From an uncultured Porphyromonadaceae bacterium (lineage in GTDB: Bacteria; Bacteroidota; Bacteroidia; Bacteroidales; Muribaculaceae), in assembly GCA_900550395.1 (NCBI GenBank), contig URSD01000030.1:1-30444 (forward strand): 30,444 nt of DNA, read 5' to 3'. The translations under genes and the position numbers were made by a program. Below are positions 15,872 through 23,137 of the stretch, piece after piece (position 1 is the first letter of the stretch; each line of letters starts with the position of its first letter). The notes under the pieces were generated by a model that saw nothing but the letters and a program-made list of their open reading frames with translations, was not told the DNA's origin and made no database searches.

Positions 15872-15903
15872 CAAAGGTAGCAACATTTCTGCAAATATGC
15901 AAA
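15872..15903 (-). promoter_or_regulatory. Bacteroidetes consensus promoter of metK
   Basis: On the minus strand TTTG (15903-15900), 20 bases, then TACCTTTG (15879-15872). Transcription would start about 15866, at the edge of the riboswitch. Confidence 0.87.
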
Positions 15904-15918
15904 TAAAAACTTTCACCG

Positions 15919-16185
15919 TCATCGTCCGCGGGCCGTGCGGAACACGCTGCGTAGGGAACGCAGGATGCGGAAGGCTATGAGGGCCGAGTTGACGTAACCG
16001 ATTGCGGCCAGAAGGTTGCGGGCCGACTGCCAGCTGCGGGTGATGGGGTTGCCGCTTCGCAAGGCGTCGGCCTGCCGCGTAAGCATCATGCGTGAGACCT
16101 GGGTCTGCGCCGCTGCGGCGGCTCGGCGGTAGCGCAGTTCGTCGAGGGTATAGCCGCGCCAGGAGTCGGTGCTATTCTTTGTCAT
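15919..16185 (-). CDS. Small conserved-looking membrane-associated protein, unknown
   Basis: An 88-residue protein with start chosen at 16185 (MTKNSTDSWRGYTLDEL). It overlaps the end of the DUF1469-like gene by 14 bases, so the two are coupled; a start 30 bases further upstream is open but less natural. The N-terminal half is charged and helical (RYRRAAAAAQTQVSRMML). Residues about 62-80 are hydrophobic (LLAAIGYVNSALIAFRIL), followed by a very basic tail. This suggests membrane association with a cytoplasmic basic end. I do not recognise a named family; its place beside a holin-like and a YtxH protein suggests an envelope role. Confidence 0.75.
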   Translation of the reverse strand: MTKNSTDSWRGYTLDELRYRRAAAAAQTQVSRMMLTRQADALRSGNPITRSWQSARNLLAAIGYVNSALIAFRILRSLRSVFRTARGR

Positions 16186-16552
16186 GTTCGGAAGTTTTTT
16201 CGGGTGGAGCCACAAGCAGGCGCGTTACCAGACGGCACACGGGGTCTGTTATCAGCCGGCGGCGCATGACTATCAGCACCACAAGCAGCACGGCGTAGAA
16301 CGCCGCCACAATGAAATACGCACCATGAGGAGTGACAGCCGACAGCATGCGCGCCGCGCCAAGACTCAGAAACAGGACCACAGCCGTGCCGAGTATCACG
16401 GCCAGGGCGGCCACGGCAATCGCCGAGAGCAGCAGCGTGAGGCGCTCGGCGGCCGAGAGCCTGATGCCGTCGGCCATACCGCGGGCTATGCTCCACAGCG
16501 TGGACAATATGCCGCGCACGGAATCTTCGGTTTGTGTGTATTTGTCGCTCAT
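16172..16552 (-). CDS. DUF1469/phage-holin superfamily-like membrane protein
   Basis: A 126-residue protein with an amphipathic N-terminal helix (about 10-38) and two hydrophobic segments (about 40-68 and 77-95) joined by a short loop, then a basic cytoplasmic tail (MRRRLITDPVCRLVTRLL). This arrangement fits the DUF1469 / Actinobacterial holin-X group often found next to YtxH proteins in Bacteroidetes and elsewhere. Despite the family name there is no phage context here. A TAACTTTG promoter element lies 50 bases upstream, and the following gene overlaps it. Proposed role: envelope-associated, function unknown. Confidence 0.8.
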   Translation of the reverse strand: MSDKYTQTEDSVRGILSTLWSIARGMADGIRLSAAERLTLLLSAIAVAALAVILGTAVVLFLSLGAARMLSAVTPHGAYFIVAAFYAVLLVVLIVMRRRLITDPVCRLVTRLLVAPPEKTSEHDKE

Positions 16553-16601
16553 GAGGGATTGTGATGGAGATGGTGATGAATGTGTGGCGTTGTACGTCTG
16601 C

Positions 16602-16609
16602 CAAAGTTA
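16602..16609 (-). promoter_or_regulatory. Bacteroidetes -7 element before the holin-like gene
   Basis: TAACTTTG on the minus strand directly follows the terminator palindrome at 16611-16642. No good TTTG at -33 is seen because that position falls inside the palindrome. The leader would be about 45 bases. Confidence 0.5.
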
Positions 16610-16610
16610 C

Positions 16611-16642
16611 GCAAAAAAGCGGAAATATTTCCGCTTTTTTGC
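16611..16642 (-). terminator. Rho-independent terminator (32-base perfect palindrome)
   Basis: GCAAAAAAGCGGAAAT pairs with its exact reverse complement ATTTCCGCTTTTTTGC, with no unpaired loop in the DNA. It starts one base after the stop of the 48-residue gene, and a T run follows the GC stem on the minus strand. It separates the YtxH pair from the holin-like pair. Confidence 0.85.
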
Positions 16643-16789
16643 TTACTCCTGCACCGGCGGATAAAGTCCGCGGCTGCGCAGTGCCTCGCGCAGCTTCTTG
16701 CGCAGGAGCCAGCCCGGCGCTGTCGTGAACAGCGCCACCGCAGCGGCGCCCGCAAGGGCGCCGACTGCGAATACGCGCTTCTTGTTCAT
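16643..16789 (-). CDS. 48-residue membrane protein coupled to YtxH
   Basis: This short ORF encodes MNKKRVFAVGALAGAAAVAL, then FTTAPGWLLRKKLREALRSR and GLYPPVQE. It has a basic start, one Ala/Gly-rich hydrophobic helix (6-22) and a basic amphipathic tail. Its ATG overlaps the YtxH stop (ATGA), and a terminator begins one base after its own stop, so it is a genuine second gene of a two-gene unit. The helix resembles that of the YtxH protein before it. No family recognised. Confidence 0.75.
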   Translation of the reverse strand: MNKKRVFAVGALAGAAAVALFTTAPGWLLRKKLREALRSRGLYPPVQE

Positions 16790-16992
16790 TTCTTGACGTT
16801 AGTTGCGATTTCGTCGGCGATCTCGTCGGCTATTGCGTCCATCTTGGAAGCACACTTGGGACAGTGGTCCTCGATGAAACGACGGATTTCACGACGGGTG
16901 ACGCGGCCCGAATGCGGGGCGAGCAGAAGAGCAGTGGCTGCGCCTGCTACGGCTGCGCCTGCTACGGCAAGGATAACGCTTGTGGTTTTCAT
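16786..16992 (-). CDS. YtxH-domain protein
   Basis: A 68-residue protein with one Ala/Gly-rich membrane helix (about 4-26) ending in the family-typical LLLAPHSGRVTRREI stretch, followed by a charged helical tail. The tail holds a CPKC pair (45-48), unusual for the family and a possible metal or redox site. YtxH proteins are small envelope-stress or general-stress proteins of unknown mechanism. It is translationally coupled to the 48-residue gene. I see no TAnnTTTG promoter in the 84-base gap upstream. Confidence 0.85.
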   Translation of the reverse strand: MKTTSVILAVAGAAVAGAATALLLAPHSGRVTRREIRRFIEDHCPKCASKMDAIADEIADEIATNVKK

Positions 16993-17076
16993 AACGAATC
17001 TGTTTTACGTGTTGGCTATTTGTTTATGTACCATTGATAACACCATAACCACGCAAAATGTTCTCATGCGAACCGG

Positions 17077-18588
17077 TTATTCGTTCAGATCAATGGCATA
17101 GAAGCCCTGACGGCCGCCCGGATAGAAGCCCGAGAGGAAGAGCACACGCTCGCGGGCATCGGCCTTGAGAGCCTCGCGGGCTATGGCCTTGAGATGGTCG
17201 GGCGACGCCACACGCTGCGAGTTTACGGAGAGGATTATGAATCCGGGACGCACTCCCTGACGGGCAAACGGACCGCCGTCCTCAACTTTGGTGACTTCCA
17301 CGCCGGCGCTGATCTGAAGTTCCTCAAGGCGTTCGGGAGAGATGGCGGCGAACTCGGCGCCGAGGTGGTCGCCCGATGCGGCGCGTACGGTGCCGGTGGT
17401 GCCCTGTGCGTTGCGCAGCACGGCCTGGGCGCTCTGGCGCTTGCCGTCGCGGATGAAGGTCACGCGCACCTTGTCGCCGGGGCTGAACTTGGTGATGGCT
17501 TCCTGCATCTGCGCGGTTGAAAGCGTAGGATAGTCATTAACGGCCACGATGATGTCGCCCTCGCGTATGCCTGCCTCGCGTGCGGCCGAACGATCCTCTA
17601 CAGATGCCACGTATATGCCGGAAGTAGCGCCCGTGATGTCCTTTTCCTTCACAAGCTCGGGGCTGAGCTCCACAAAGCGCACACCCAGGAGAGCGCGCTG
17701 CACGGTGCCGTACTTCTTGAGGTCGGCCGTCACTTTCTGCACGATGCTCGTGGGTATGGCGAACGAGCATCCGGCATAGGCGCCCGTCTGCGAATAGATC
17801 GCCGTATTGATGCCGACGAGCTCTCCGCGCAGGTTCACGAGAGCGCCGCCGGAGTTGCCGCTGTTGACGGCGGCATCGGTCTGGATATAGCTCTCGATGC
17901 CTCCTGTTGCGGGCATGCCGGTGCTGGAGGAGATGTTGCGGGCTTTGGCGCTGACGATGCCCGAGGTGACCGTGCTGGTAAATCCGAAGGGATTGCCCAC
18001 GGCGAGCACCCACTCGCCCACGTGGAGGTGTGCGCTGTTGCCCATCGGTATCACGTGCAGGTCGGCTGGAGCGTCGATTTTCAGCAGCGCGATGTCAGTG
18101 GTGGGATCGGCGCCGACCACGGTAGCCGTAAAGTTGCGGTTGTCGTTGAGGGTGACTTCGAGAGTCTCGGCCTCGGCTATCACGTGGTTGTTGGTGACTA
18201 TATAGCCGTCGGCGCTGATGATGACGCCTGAGCCGAGCCCTATCTGGCGCGGGCGCGTCTCCTCCTCGGGCTGCTGCTCGGGACGCACACGTCGTCCTCC
18301 GGGTTGCCCGAAGAAAAATTCAAAGAAAGGATCGTTGAACGGATTGCCGTAGCCCTGCTGCGCCTGCCGGTTGCGGCGCGGAGTGGCGAAACTCTTGACG
18401 CTGACGACTCCGTTGACAGTCTGCTCGGAAGCGCGGATGAAATCCGCCTGCGAGATTGTGGCCGCCGGCACGTATGCAGCGGCTGTGTCGGCAGCATCGG
18501 CCGTGCCGTTACCACCGTCGGTGACTTGCGCGCATGCAGCTGTGGCGACTCCCATCAGGCATGCGACTGTGATGACGAATGATTTCAT
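17077..18588 (-). CDS. HtrA/DegQ-family periplasmic serine protease
   Basis: A 503-residue precursor. The start at 18588 is chosen because it begins the signal peptide (MKSFVITVACLMGVATAACAQ); an upstream in-frame codon would put extra charged residues before it. The trypsin-like domain shows the triad His135 (TNNHVI), Asp165 (TTDIALLKI) and Ser246 (NSGNSGGAL). Two PDZ domains follow, at about 310-395 and 410-500. A Gln/Arg-rich LA-loop region (70-115) with FFEFFFGQPGG is typical. The enzyme degrades or refolds misfolded envelope proteins. It is monocistronic, with TATATTTG upstream. Whether it is closer to DegP or DegQ is not decided here. Confidence 0.95.
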   Translation of the reverse strand: MKSFVITVACLMGVATAACAQVTDGGNGTADAADTAAAYVPAATISQADFIRASEQTVNGVVSVKSFATPRRNRQAQQGYGNPFNDPFFEFFFGQPGGRRVRPEQQPEEETRPRQIGLGSGVIISADGYIVTNNHVIAEAETLEVTLNDNRNFTATVVGADPTTDIALLKIDAPADLHVIPMGNSAHLHVGEWVLAVGNPFGFTSTVTSGIVSAKARNISSSTGMPATGGIESYIQTDAAVNSGNSGGALVNLRGELVGINTAIYSQTGAYAGCSFAIPTSIVQKVTADLKKYGTVQRALLGVRFVELSPELVKEKDITGATSGIYVASVEDRSAAREAGIREGDIIVAVNDYPTLSTAQMQEAITKFSPGDKVRVTFIRDGKRQSAQAVLRNAQGTTGTVRAASGDHLGAEFAAISPERLEELQISAGVEVTKVEDGGPFARQGVRPGFIILSVNSQRVASPDHLKAIAREALKADARERVLFLSGFYPGGRQGFYAIDLNE

Positions 18589-18629
18589 ATCGTATTGACT
18601 GGTTTTTGGTTTCACAAGTGATGACATTG

Positions 18630-18637
18630 CAAATATA
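18630..18637 (-). promoter_or_regulatory. Bacteroidetes -7 element before the HtrA gene
   Basis: TATATTTG on the minus strand lies about 42 bases before the chosen start. The -33 position is a weak match (GTTC). The rest of 18638-18771 is an AT-rich divergent intergenic region in which I see no other feature. Confidence 0.6.
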
Positions 18638-18771
18638 ATGTCAAAAAACGGCTGAACGAACGTCGTTTAGCTTATTTTTACCAAAACTCCGCAAGTTTAC
18701 GATTCATTAGCGAAAGGAGTGTTAAAATGCATAATTTTTGTTAATGACATCGTGACACTGCGTCACCCGCT

Positions 18772-18803
18772 ATTGGCAGTTTGACACCCGGTGTTTATCT
18801 TTG
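18772..18803 (+). promoter_or_regulatory. Bacteroidetes promoter of the NlpC/P60 gene
   Basis: ATTG (18772-18775, one mismatch to TTTG), 20 bases, then TATCTTTG (18796-18803). The start codon at 18812 follows eight bases after the -7 box, so the transcript would have almost no leader. Confidence 0.75.
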
Positions 18804-18811
18804 CAACAGCA

Positions 18812-19570
18812 ATGAAAAAGTACCGCCTCATATTGTTGTGGGCTGCGGTCGCTCTCCTGCTCACGGGATGCGGCTCGCACAAACGCGCCACTGTGCGTCC
18901 GCCACACGGCGGCGTCACGGAACTGCCCGCCGTCGGCCGAGTGCCCGTCACGGGCAACAGTTCCGACAGCAACGACGCCGAACTGGTAGCCCGCATCATT
19001 GACGGTGCCTACTCCTGGATAGGCACGCCCTACGTCTACGGCGGCACCACCCGCAAGGGCGCCGACTGCTCGGGATTCCTCCAGCGGCTTTTCGCCGACA
19101 TCGCCGCCGTCAGCCTGCCGCGCAATTCGCGCAAACAGGCCGAATACTGCCGCAAGGTGCCCGACAGGATGCTCCAGCCGGGCGACCTCGTCTTCTTCGA
19201 CGGCAGCCGCATAGGCTCCGGCATAGCGCATGTGGGGCTGTACGTCGGCGACGGGCGCATGATCCACGCCTCCAGCAGCCGCGGTGTCATAGTCAGCGAC
19301 ATAGGCGAGCGATACTACCGCGAGCGCTACCGCCGCGCCGGACGCGTCGACGCCATCACCTACGCCGCGCGCGCCACCCGCCCCAAAGGCCTTGAGCACG
19401 CACCCGTCATAGCGCCGGAACTGCCCGTGGCTGTGGCGATTCCCGTTGCGACAGAAGAGGCCACCGTCGAACCGGACGGCACCCTCGTGATTCTTACGGA
19501 CATATCAGCAAAAGTGGACAGCGCCTTTGCGGCGCTGCCCGACAGTGTGTTCAGCCAGTGGATGGACTGA
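18812..19570 (+). CDS. NlpC/P60 cell-wall peptidase lipoprotein
   Basis: A 252-residue lipoprotein precursor: MKKYRLILLWAAVALLLTGC places the lipidated Cys at 20. The NlpC/P60 domain (about 60-180) carries catalytic Cys86 (GADCSGF), His140 (AHVGLYVG) and a third residue His152 (MIHASSS). Such enzymes cut peptide bonds in peptidoglycan stems. The ATG at 18812 is chosen over an in-frame GTG at 18791, because the lipoprotein signal starts here and the GTG lies before the likely transcription start. It is the only plus-strand gene of the Bacteroidales part and converges on the muropeptide salvage run. The C-terminal 60 residues are Pro/Val/Ala rich with no motif. Confidence 0.93.
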   Translation: MKKYRLILLWAAVALLLTGCGSHKRATVRPPHGGVTELPAVGRVPVTGNSSDSNDAELVARIIDGAYSWIGTPYVYGGTTRKGADCSGFLQRLFADIAAVSLPRNSRKQAEYCRKVPDRMLQPGDLVFFDGSRIGSGIAHVGLYVGDGRMIHASSSRGVIVSDIGERYYRERYRRAGRVDAITYAARATRPKGLEHAPVIAPELPVAVAIPVATEEATVEPDGTLVILTDISAKVDSAFAALPDSVFSQWMD

Positions 19571-19595
19571 ACGATTATTTCAAAAATCAAAAATC

Positions 19596-20282
19596 CTACT
19601 CGTCAACATACGGCCGCAGGGCGTCGCGCCATATCGCATAGCCCGGCGCCAGCAGGTGTAGCCCGTCGTTGGTGAGGTCGGCGCGCAGATTGCCGTCGGC
19701 ATCGGCGAAGAGGCCGTGTATGTCGATCCACGTGGCGCCTGCGCGCTCCACCACGGGACGCAGCAGACGGTTGACGTCGCGCACGGTCTGTTCCTTGCCG
19801 AAGATGGCCTTGTAGCGGCCGAAGCTGTTGTTGATGGGCAGCAGCGACTGCACGTAGAGGCGTGTCGAGGGCGTCTGCTCGCGGATGTCGGCGATGAGCG
19901 CGCCCAATGCCGACACTATGGAGTCGGGAGTGAGGTCGTGGCTGATGTCATTGACGCCGCACAGCAGGAATATCTTGGCGGGCTTGCCTGCCGTCACCGA
20001 CGTCAGACGCTCGCGCAGACCGCTTACTACATCGCCGTTGATGCCTCGGTTCAGTATGTGCGGGTTGCCGAACAGCTCATGCCATTCGCAGCCGTGCGTC
20101 AGGCTGTTGCCCAGAAATACGATGCTGGTGCTGTCCGTGCCGAGCATCTCGAAGAGCGATGCGCGCTGGCCCCACAGTTCGCCGCGCTTCTCGGCTGAGG
20201 CACGCTGGCCGCCGAAAAGCATCGCCAGCACCCCCATGACAGCGCCGAGCATAGCGAAATCAAGCCTGCGCATGGCCTTCAC
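19596..20282 (-). CDS. SGNH/GDSL-family hydrolase, exported
   Basis: A 228-residue protein with a hydrophobic N-terminus ending QRASA (about residue 30), probably a cleaved signal peptide, so it would act in the periplasm. SGNH blocks are visible: Ser60 in FLGNSLTHG, Gly in NRGINGD (78-84), Asn111 in GVNDIS, and Asp206/His209 in NDGLHL. Family members are esterases or acetylhydrolases. It overlaps the end of murQ by 23 bases (14 if Met4 is the start) and is the last gene of the peptidoglycan salvage run. Removal of O-acetyl groups from muramic acid is an attractive but unproven role. Confidence 0.88.
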   Translation of the reverse strand: MKAMRRLDFAMLGAVMGVLAMLFGGQRASAEKRGELWGQRASLFEMLGTDSTSIVFLGNSLTHGCEWHELFGNPHILNRGINGDVVSGLRERLTSVTAGKPAKIFLLCGVNDISHDLTPDSIVSALGALIADIREQTPSTRLYVQSLLPINNSFGRYKAIFGKEQTVRDVNRLLRPVVERAGATWIDIHGLFADADGNLRADLTNDGLHLLAPGYAIWRDALRPYVDE

Positions 20283-21087
20283 GATAAGCGTCCACAGCCT
20301 TCTTTACAGAGCCGTGCATCAGCAGCAGGCGCTTGGCTTCGTCGTAGCTGAGTCCGAGTTCCTCTATCACCATGCGTGTGCCGCGGTCCACGAGCTTGGC
20401 GTTGCTGAGCTGCATGTTCACCATCTTGTTGCCCTTGACGCGGCCCATCTTGATCATCACGGAGGTCGTGATCATGTTGCATATCATCTTCTGTCCCGTG
20501 CCGCTCTTCATGCGCGACGAACCTGTGACGTACTCCGGACCCACCACCATCTCGATGGCGATGTCGGCGGCGGCGCTTACGGGCGCGTCGGGGTTGGATG
20601 TGATGGCGGCGGTGAGTATGCCGTGGCGGCGGCATTCCTCCAGTGCGCCTATAACGTAGGGCGTCGTGCCGGACGCGGCTATGCCTATGACGGTGTCCTT
20701 GTCGTTGATGCCGAAGGCCTCAAGGTCACGCCAGCCCTGAAGCTTGTCGTCCTCGGCGTTCTCGATGGGGCAGCGGAGGGCCTTGTCGCCGCCGGCAATG
20801 ATGCCGATGACCCACGACGGGTCCATGCCGAATGTCGGCGGTATCTCCGACGCGTCGAGCACGCCCAGTCGGCCGGAAGTGCCGGCGCCCATGTAGAATA
20901 TGCGGCCGCCTCGCTTCATGCGCGGGACAATGCCCTCCACCAGTTTCTCGATCTGCGGGATAGCTTTCTCGACGGCGAAGGCCACCTTCTTGTCCTCGTT
21001 GTTTATGTCGCGCAGCAGCTCGCCCACGCTTTTCTTCTCAAGGTCGTTGTATAGGGAAGATTGTTCGGAAATCTTTACGAATGCCAT
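20260..21087 (-). CDS. murQ: N-acetylmuramic acid 6-phosphate etherase
   Basis: A 275-residue cytoplasmic SIS-domain enzyme that splits the lactyl ether of MurNAc-6-phosphate to give GlcNAc-6-phosphate and D-lactate. The signature GAGTSGRLGVLDASEIPPTFG (67-87) carries catalytic Glu81, and the second catalytic Glu112 lies 31 residues later (ENAEDD), the expected spacing. The phosphate-binding SSR and the GTGQKM segment are present. It follows the sugar kinase gene after 53 bases that contain a heptad repeat, and overlaps the SGNH hydrolase gene. It is slightly shorter than the enterobacterial enzyme (about 298) but complete. Confidence 0.96.
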   Translation of the reverse strand: MAFVKISEQSSLYNDLEKKSVGELLRDINNEDKKVAFAVEKAIPQIEKLVEGIVPRMKRGGRIFYMGAGTSGRLGVLDASEIPPTFGMDPSWVIGIIAGGDKALRCPIENAEDDKLQGWRDLEAFGINDKDTVIGIAASGTTPYVIGALEECRRHGILTAAITSNPDAPVSAAADIAIEMVVGPEYVTGSSRMKSGTGQKMICNMITTSVMIKMGRVKGNKMVNMQLSNAKLVDRGTRMVIEELGLSYDEAKRLLLMHGSVKKAVDAYREGHAQA

Positions 21088-21090
21088 TGG

Positions 21091-21118
21091 GTTGGGAGTT
21101 TATAGTTGATAGTTTATA
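21091..21118 (-). repeat. Four-unit 7-bp tandem repeat before murQ
   Basis: On the minus strand the bases read TATAAAC, TATCAAC, TATAAAC, TCCCAAC and end three bases before the murQ ATG. A second 28-bp array of 7-bp units stands before the NamZ gene at 27370-27397. Confidence 0.7.
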
Positions 21119-21140
21119 GGTAAGAGGGGAGGGGGTTTTG

Positions 21141-21986
21141 TTACGAATGGAAACGGATCAGGCCCTCCATCGGGCTCTTGAGCACGGTGCCCAGTGTGTA
21201 GCCGCATTCGGCGGCAGCGGCCCCGAGCACATCGCGGTAGTAGTAGGCTATGCTGCCTATGAAGTTCGCCACGGGCTTGCACATGCCGTCGTAGTGGCTT
21301 ACATTGCGACGGAAGAAGTCGCAGAACGAGTTGAACACCAGCGCATACACCTTTGGCTCGTGGATATTGTCGAGCAGGAACGGCGTCAGCGAAGCGAGGA
21401 AGCGGTTGCCCTGCGGCTCCTTGTAGACGCGGCGTATGATGTCGAGCAGCGTCAGGTCGTACTGCTTGAGGAACTTTTCGCACAGCGGGGCGGGGAGCTG
21501 TCCCTTGAGCACTGCGCCCACGAGCAGCTTGCCGAGTACGGCGCCCGAGCCTTCGTCGCCGAGGATGTAGCCTAAGGGCGAGACATTGCTGCATATCTCC
21601 GTACCGTCGTAGTAGCACGAGTTGCTGCCCGTGCCGAGAATGCAGGCGATGCCGGGCTCGCGACCGCAGAGGGCGCGCGCGGCGGCCAGCAGGTCGGTAT
21701 GCACTTCCACTGCTGTGGCGGAAGGGATATTGGCGCGTATGGCGCGCTCTACATTGGCGCACACCTCGGGCGAGATGCATCCGGCGCCGTAGAAGCATAC
21801 GGTGTCAATCTGTGCGGCGCGGTCGCCGAGGTCGGGCACGAGTTCCGACGCGATGCGCGTGCGCATTTCTTCTTCTGTCAGCATCACGGCATTCATACCG
21901 CATGTGAACACCTGCTTCTCCACTTTTCCATCGCGGACGACACACCAGTCGATCTTGGTGCTTCCGCAGTCTGCTATGAGTATCAT
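21141..21986 (-). CDS. murK: BadF/BadG-type sugar kinase, probable N-acetylmuramic acid kinase
   Basis: A 281-residue cytoplasmic kinase of the ASKHA fold (BadF/BadG/BcrA/BcrD family, which includes GlcNAc kinases). ATP-binding motifs are DCGSTKIDW (6-14) and ILGTGSNS (116-123). Asp98 (HTDLLAAARAL) is a candidate catalytic base, and GDEGSG (143-148) is the conserved turn of amino-sugar kinases. The gene lies directly between the DUF5009 gene (4-base ATGA overlap) and murQ, the order transporter-kinase-etherase described for the Tannerella murTKQ operon. MurNAc is therefore the likely substrate. GlcNAc kinase activity cannot be excluded from sequence, so the symbol is an inference from context. 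Confidence 0.85.
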   Translation of the reverse strand: MILIADCGSTKIDWCVVRDGKVEKQVFTCGMNAVMLTEEEMRTRIASELVPDLGDRAAQIDTVCFYGAGCISPEVCANVERAIRANIPSATAVEVHTDLLAAARALCGREPGIACILGTGSNSCYYDGTEICSNVSPLGYILGDEGSGAVLGKLLVGAVLKGQLPAPLCEKFLKQYDLTLLDIIRRVYKEPQGNRFLASLTPFLLDNIHEPKVYALVFNSFCDFFRRNVSHYDGMCKPVANFIGSIAYYYRDVLGAAAAECGYTLGTVLKSPMEGLIRFHS

Positions 21987-23137
21987 ATCTTTATGTATAT
22001 TTTCTTTTTATATAGAATAAAGCCTACACACCAGTTCAGGGCCACGAACGCCAGCGCATAAAGCAGCGAGCCCAGCACCTTGTCGCCTCCGGCGAGAGGA
22101 GTCCACACGTCGGCGTAAAGCCATGCGTGCAGACTGGTGCCTCCAACGCTTATGAAGCCGAACAGGATGCTCAGCACGGCGCCGAGGCAGTACATGAACA
22201 GCGGGTTCACGCCGAACGACTCGAAGAAGCGGCACCAGCGCCTGTGGCCGCGGATGTCTATCACCCAGATGAGCAGAGCCAGCAGCGTGGAGGCCAGGCC
22301 GCAGGTTGTCAGCACAAAGGTGGGCGACCAGATTTTCTTGTTTATGGGGCAGCCGTAGCTCAACAGCATGCCTGCGAAAGTGAGCACGGCACCGACGATG
22401 AACAGCCGCAGCGTGCGCTCGCGGTTGTCGGTCGTCTGCATCAGCATGGCACCGCACAGGTAGCCTATGAGCATGTGGCAGATGCTCGGTATCGTGCTCA
22501 GCAGCCCCTCGGGGTCGAACTTGAGAGTGATGCCGTCCACGGTGTCGCTGTACATGTGGGCCTCCCCCAGCACAGCACGGTCGATGACGGCAATGATATT
22601 ATCGGCCGAGAACATCAGTCCGTTGCAGAGCAGCAGCACGGCAGCGTAGACGGCCAGTAGCGCAGCCACCGTCCATGCCAGTGCCTTTCTGTGCATCGAC
22701 AGAGCCATCAGCGAGCCCACGCCGTAGCATATGGCGAGCCTTGGCATAACGCCCAGCATGCGGATATGGTCGAAATTAATCATGGCCTCAACCACACCGC
22801 TTCCCGACGAGATGCGCCGCAGCGTGAGGCTCAGCCACGCTATGGCTATGCCTATAAGGAAGATGACTACCGAACGGCGCACCACCTTCAGCAGCGAAGC
22901 GCCCGTCAGGCGGAAGTCGTACTTGCGCAGCGACATGTAGGTGCTCACGCCCATGATGAACATGAAGAACGGGAACACAAGGTCGGTGGGCGTCAGGCCG
23001 TGCCATTCGGCATGGCGCAGCGGAGCATAGATACTGCCCCACGAACCGGGATTGTTCACCAGTATCATTCCGGCGATGGTGATGCCGCGCAGTATGTCGA
23101 GCGACAGCAGTCGCCCGGGTTTGACAATATTACTCAT
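21983..23137 (-). CDS. DUF5009/COG4299 membrane protein, candidate MurNAc transporter
   Basis: A 384-residue polytopic inner-membrane protein with about ten hydrophobic segments. The N-terminal signature RLLSLDILRGITIAGMILV, then NNPGSWGSIYAPL and WHGLTPTDLVFPFFMFIMGVS (46-66), is diagnostic for the family related to lysosomal heparan glucosaminide acetyltransferase and to NagX. The start at 23137 is chosen because it overlaps the stop of the dehydrogenase gene by 8 bases and begins next to the conserved block. It is coupled by ATGA to the kinase gene. Its position matches murT of the Tannerella murTKQ operon, so import of MurNAc is proposed. Acetyl transfer to amino sugars is the other possibility. 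Confidence 0.87.
   Translation of the reverse strand: MSNIVKPGRLLSLDILRGITIAGMILVNNPGSWGSIYAPLRHAEWHGLTPTDLVFPFFMFIMGVSTYMSLRKYDFRLTGASLLKVVRRSVVIFLIGIAIAWLSLTLRRISSGSGVVEAMINFDHIRMLGVMPRLAICYGVGSLMALSMHRKALAWTVAALLAVYAAVLLLCNGLMFSADNIIAVIDRAVLGEAHMYSDTVDGITLKFDPEGLLSTIPSICHMLIGYLCGAMLMQTTDNRERTLRLFIVGAVLTFAGMLLSYGCPINKKIWSPTFVLTTCGLASTLLALLIWVIDIRGHRRWCRFFESFGVNPLFMYCLGAVLSILFGFISVGGTSLHAWLYADVWTPLAGGDKVLGSLLYALAFVALNWCVGFILYKKKIYIKI

Noticed and set aside
14147..15880. 577-codon open frame on the plus strand
   Set aside because: Antisense to metK, the riboswitch and the barrel gene; no recognisable protein features.
16172..16552. Holin-like gene as evidence of a prophage
   Set aside because: No phage structural, lysis or integration genes are nearby; DUF1469-type proteins are common chromosomal envelope genes beside YtxH.
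18589..18627. Longer HtrA N-terminus
   Set aside because: It would add charged residues before an otherwise normal signal peptide and start at the very edge of the predicted mRNA.
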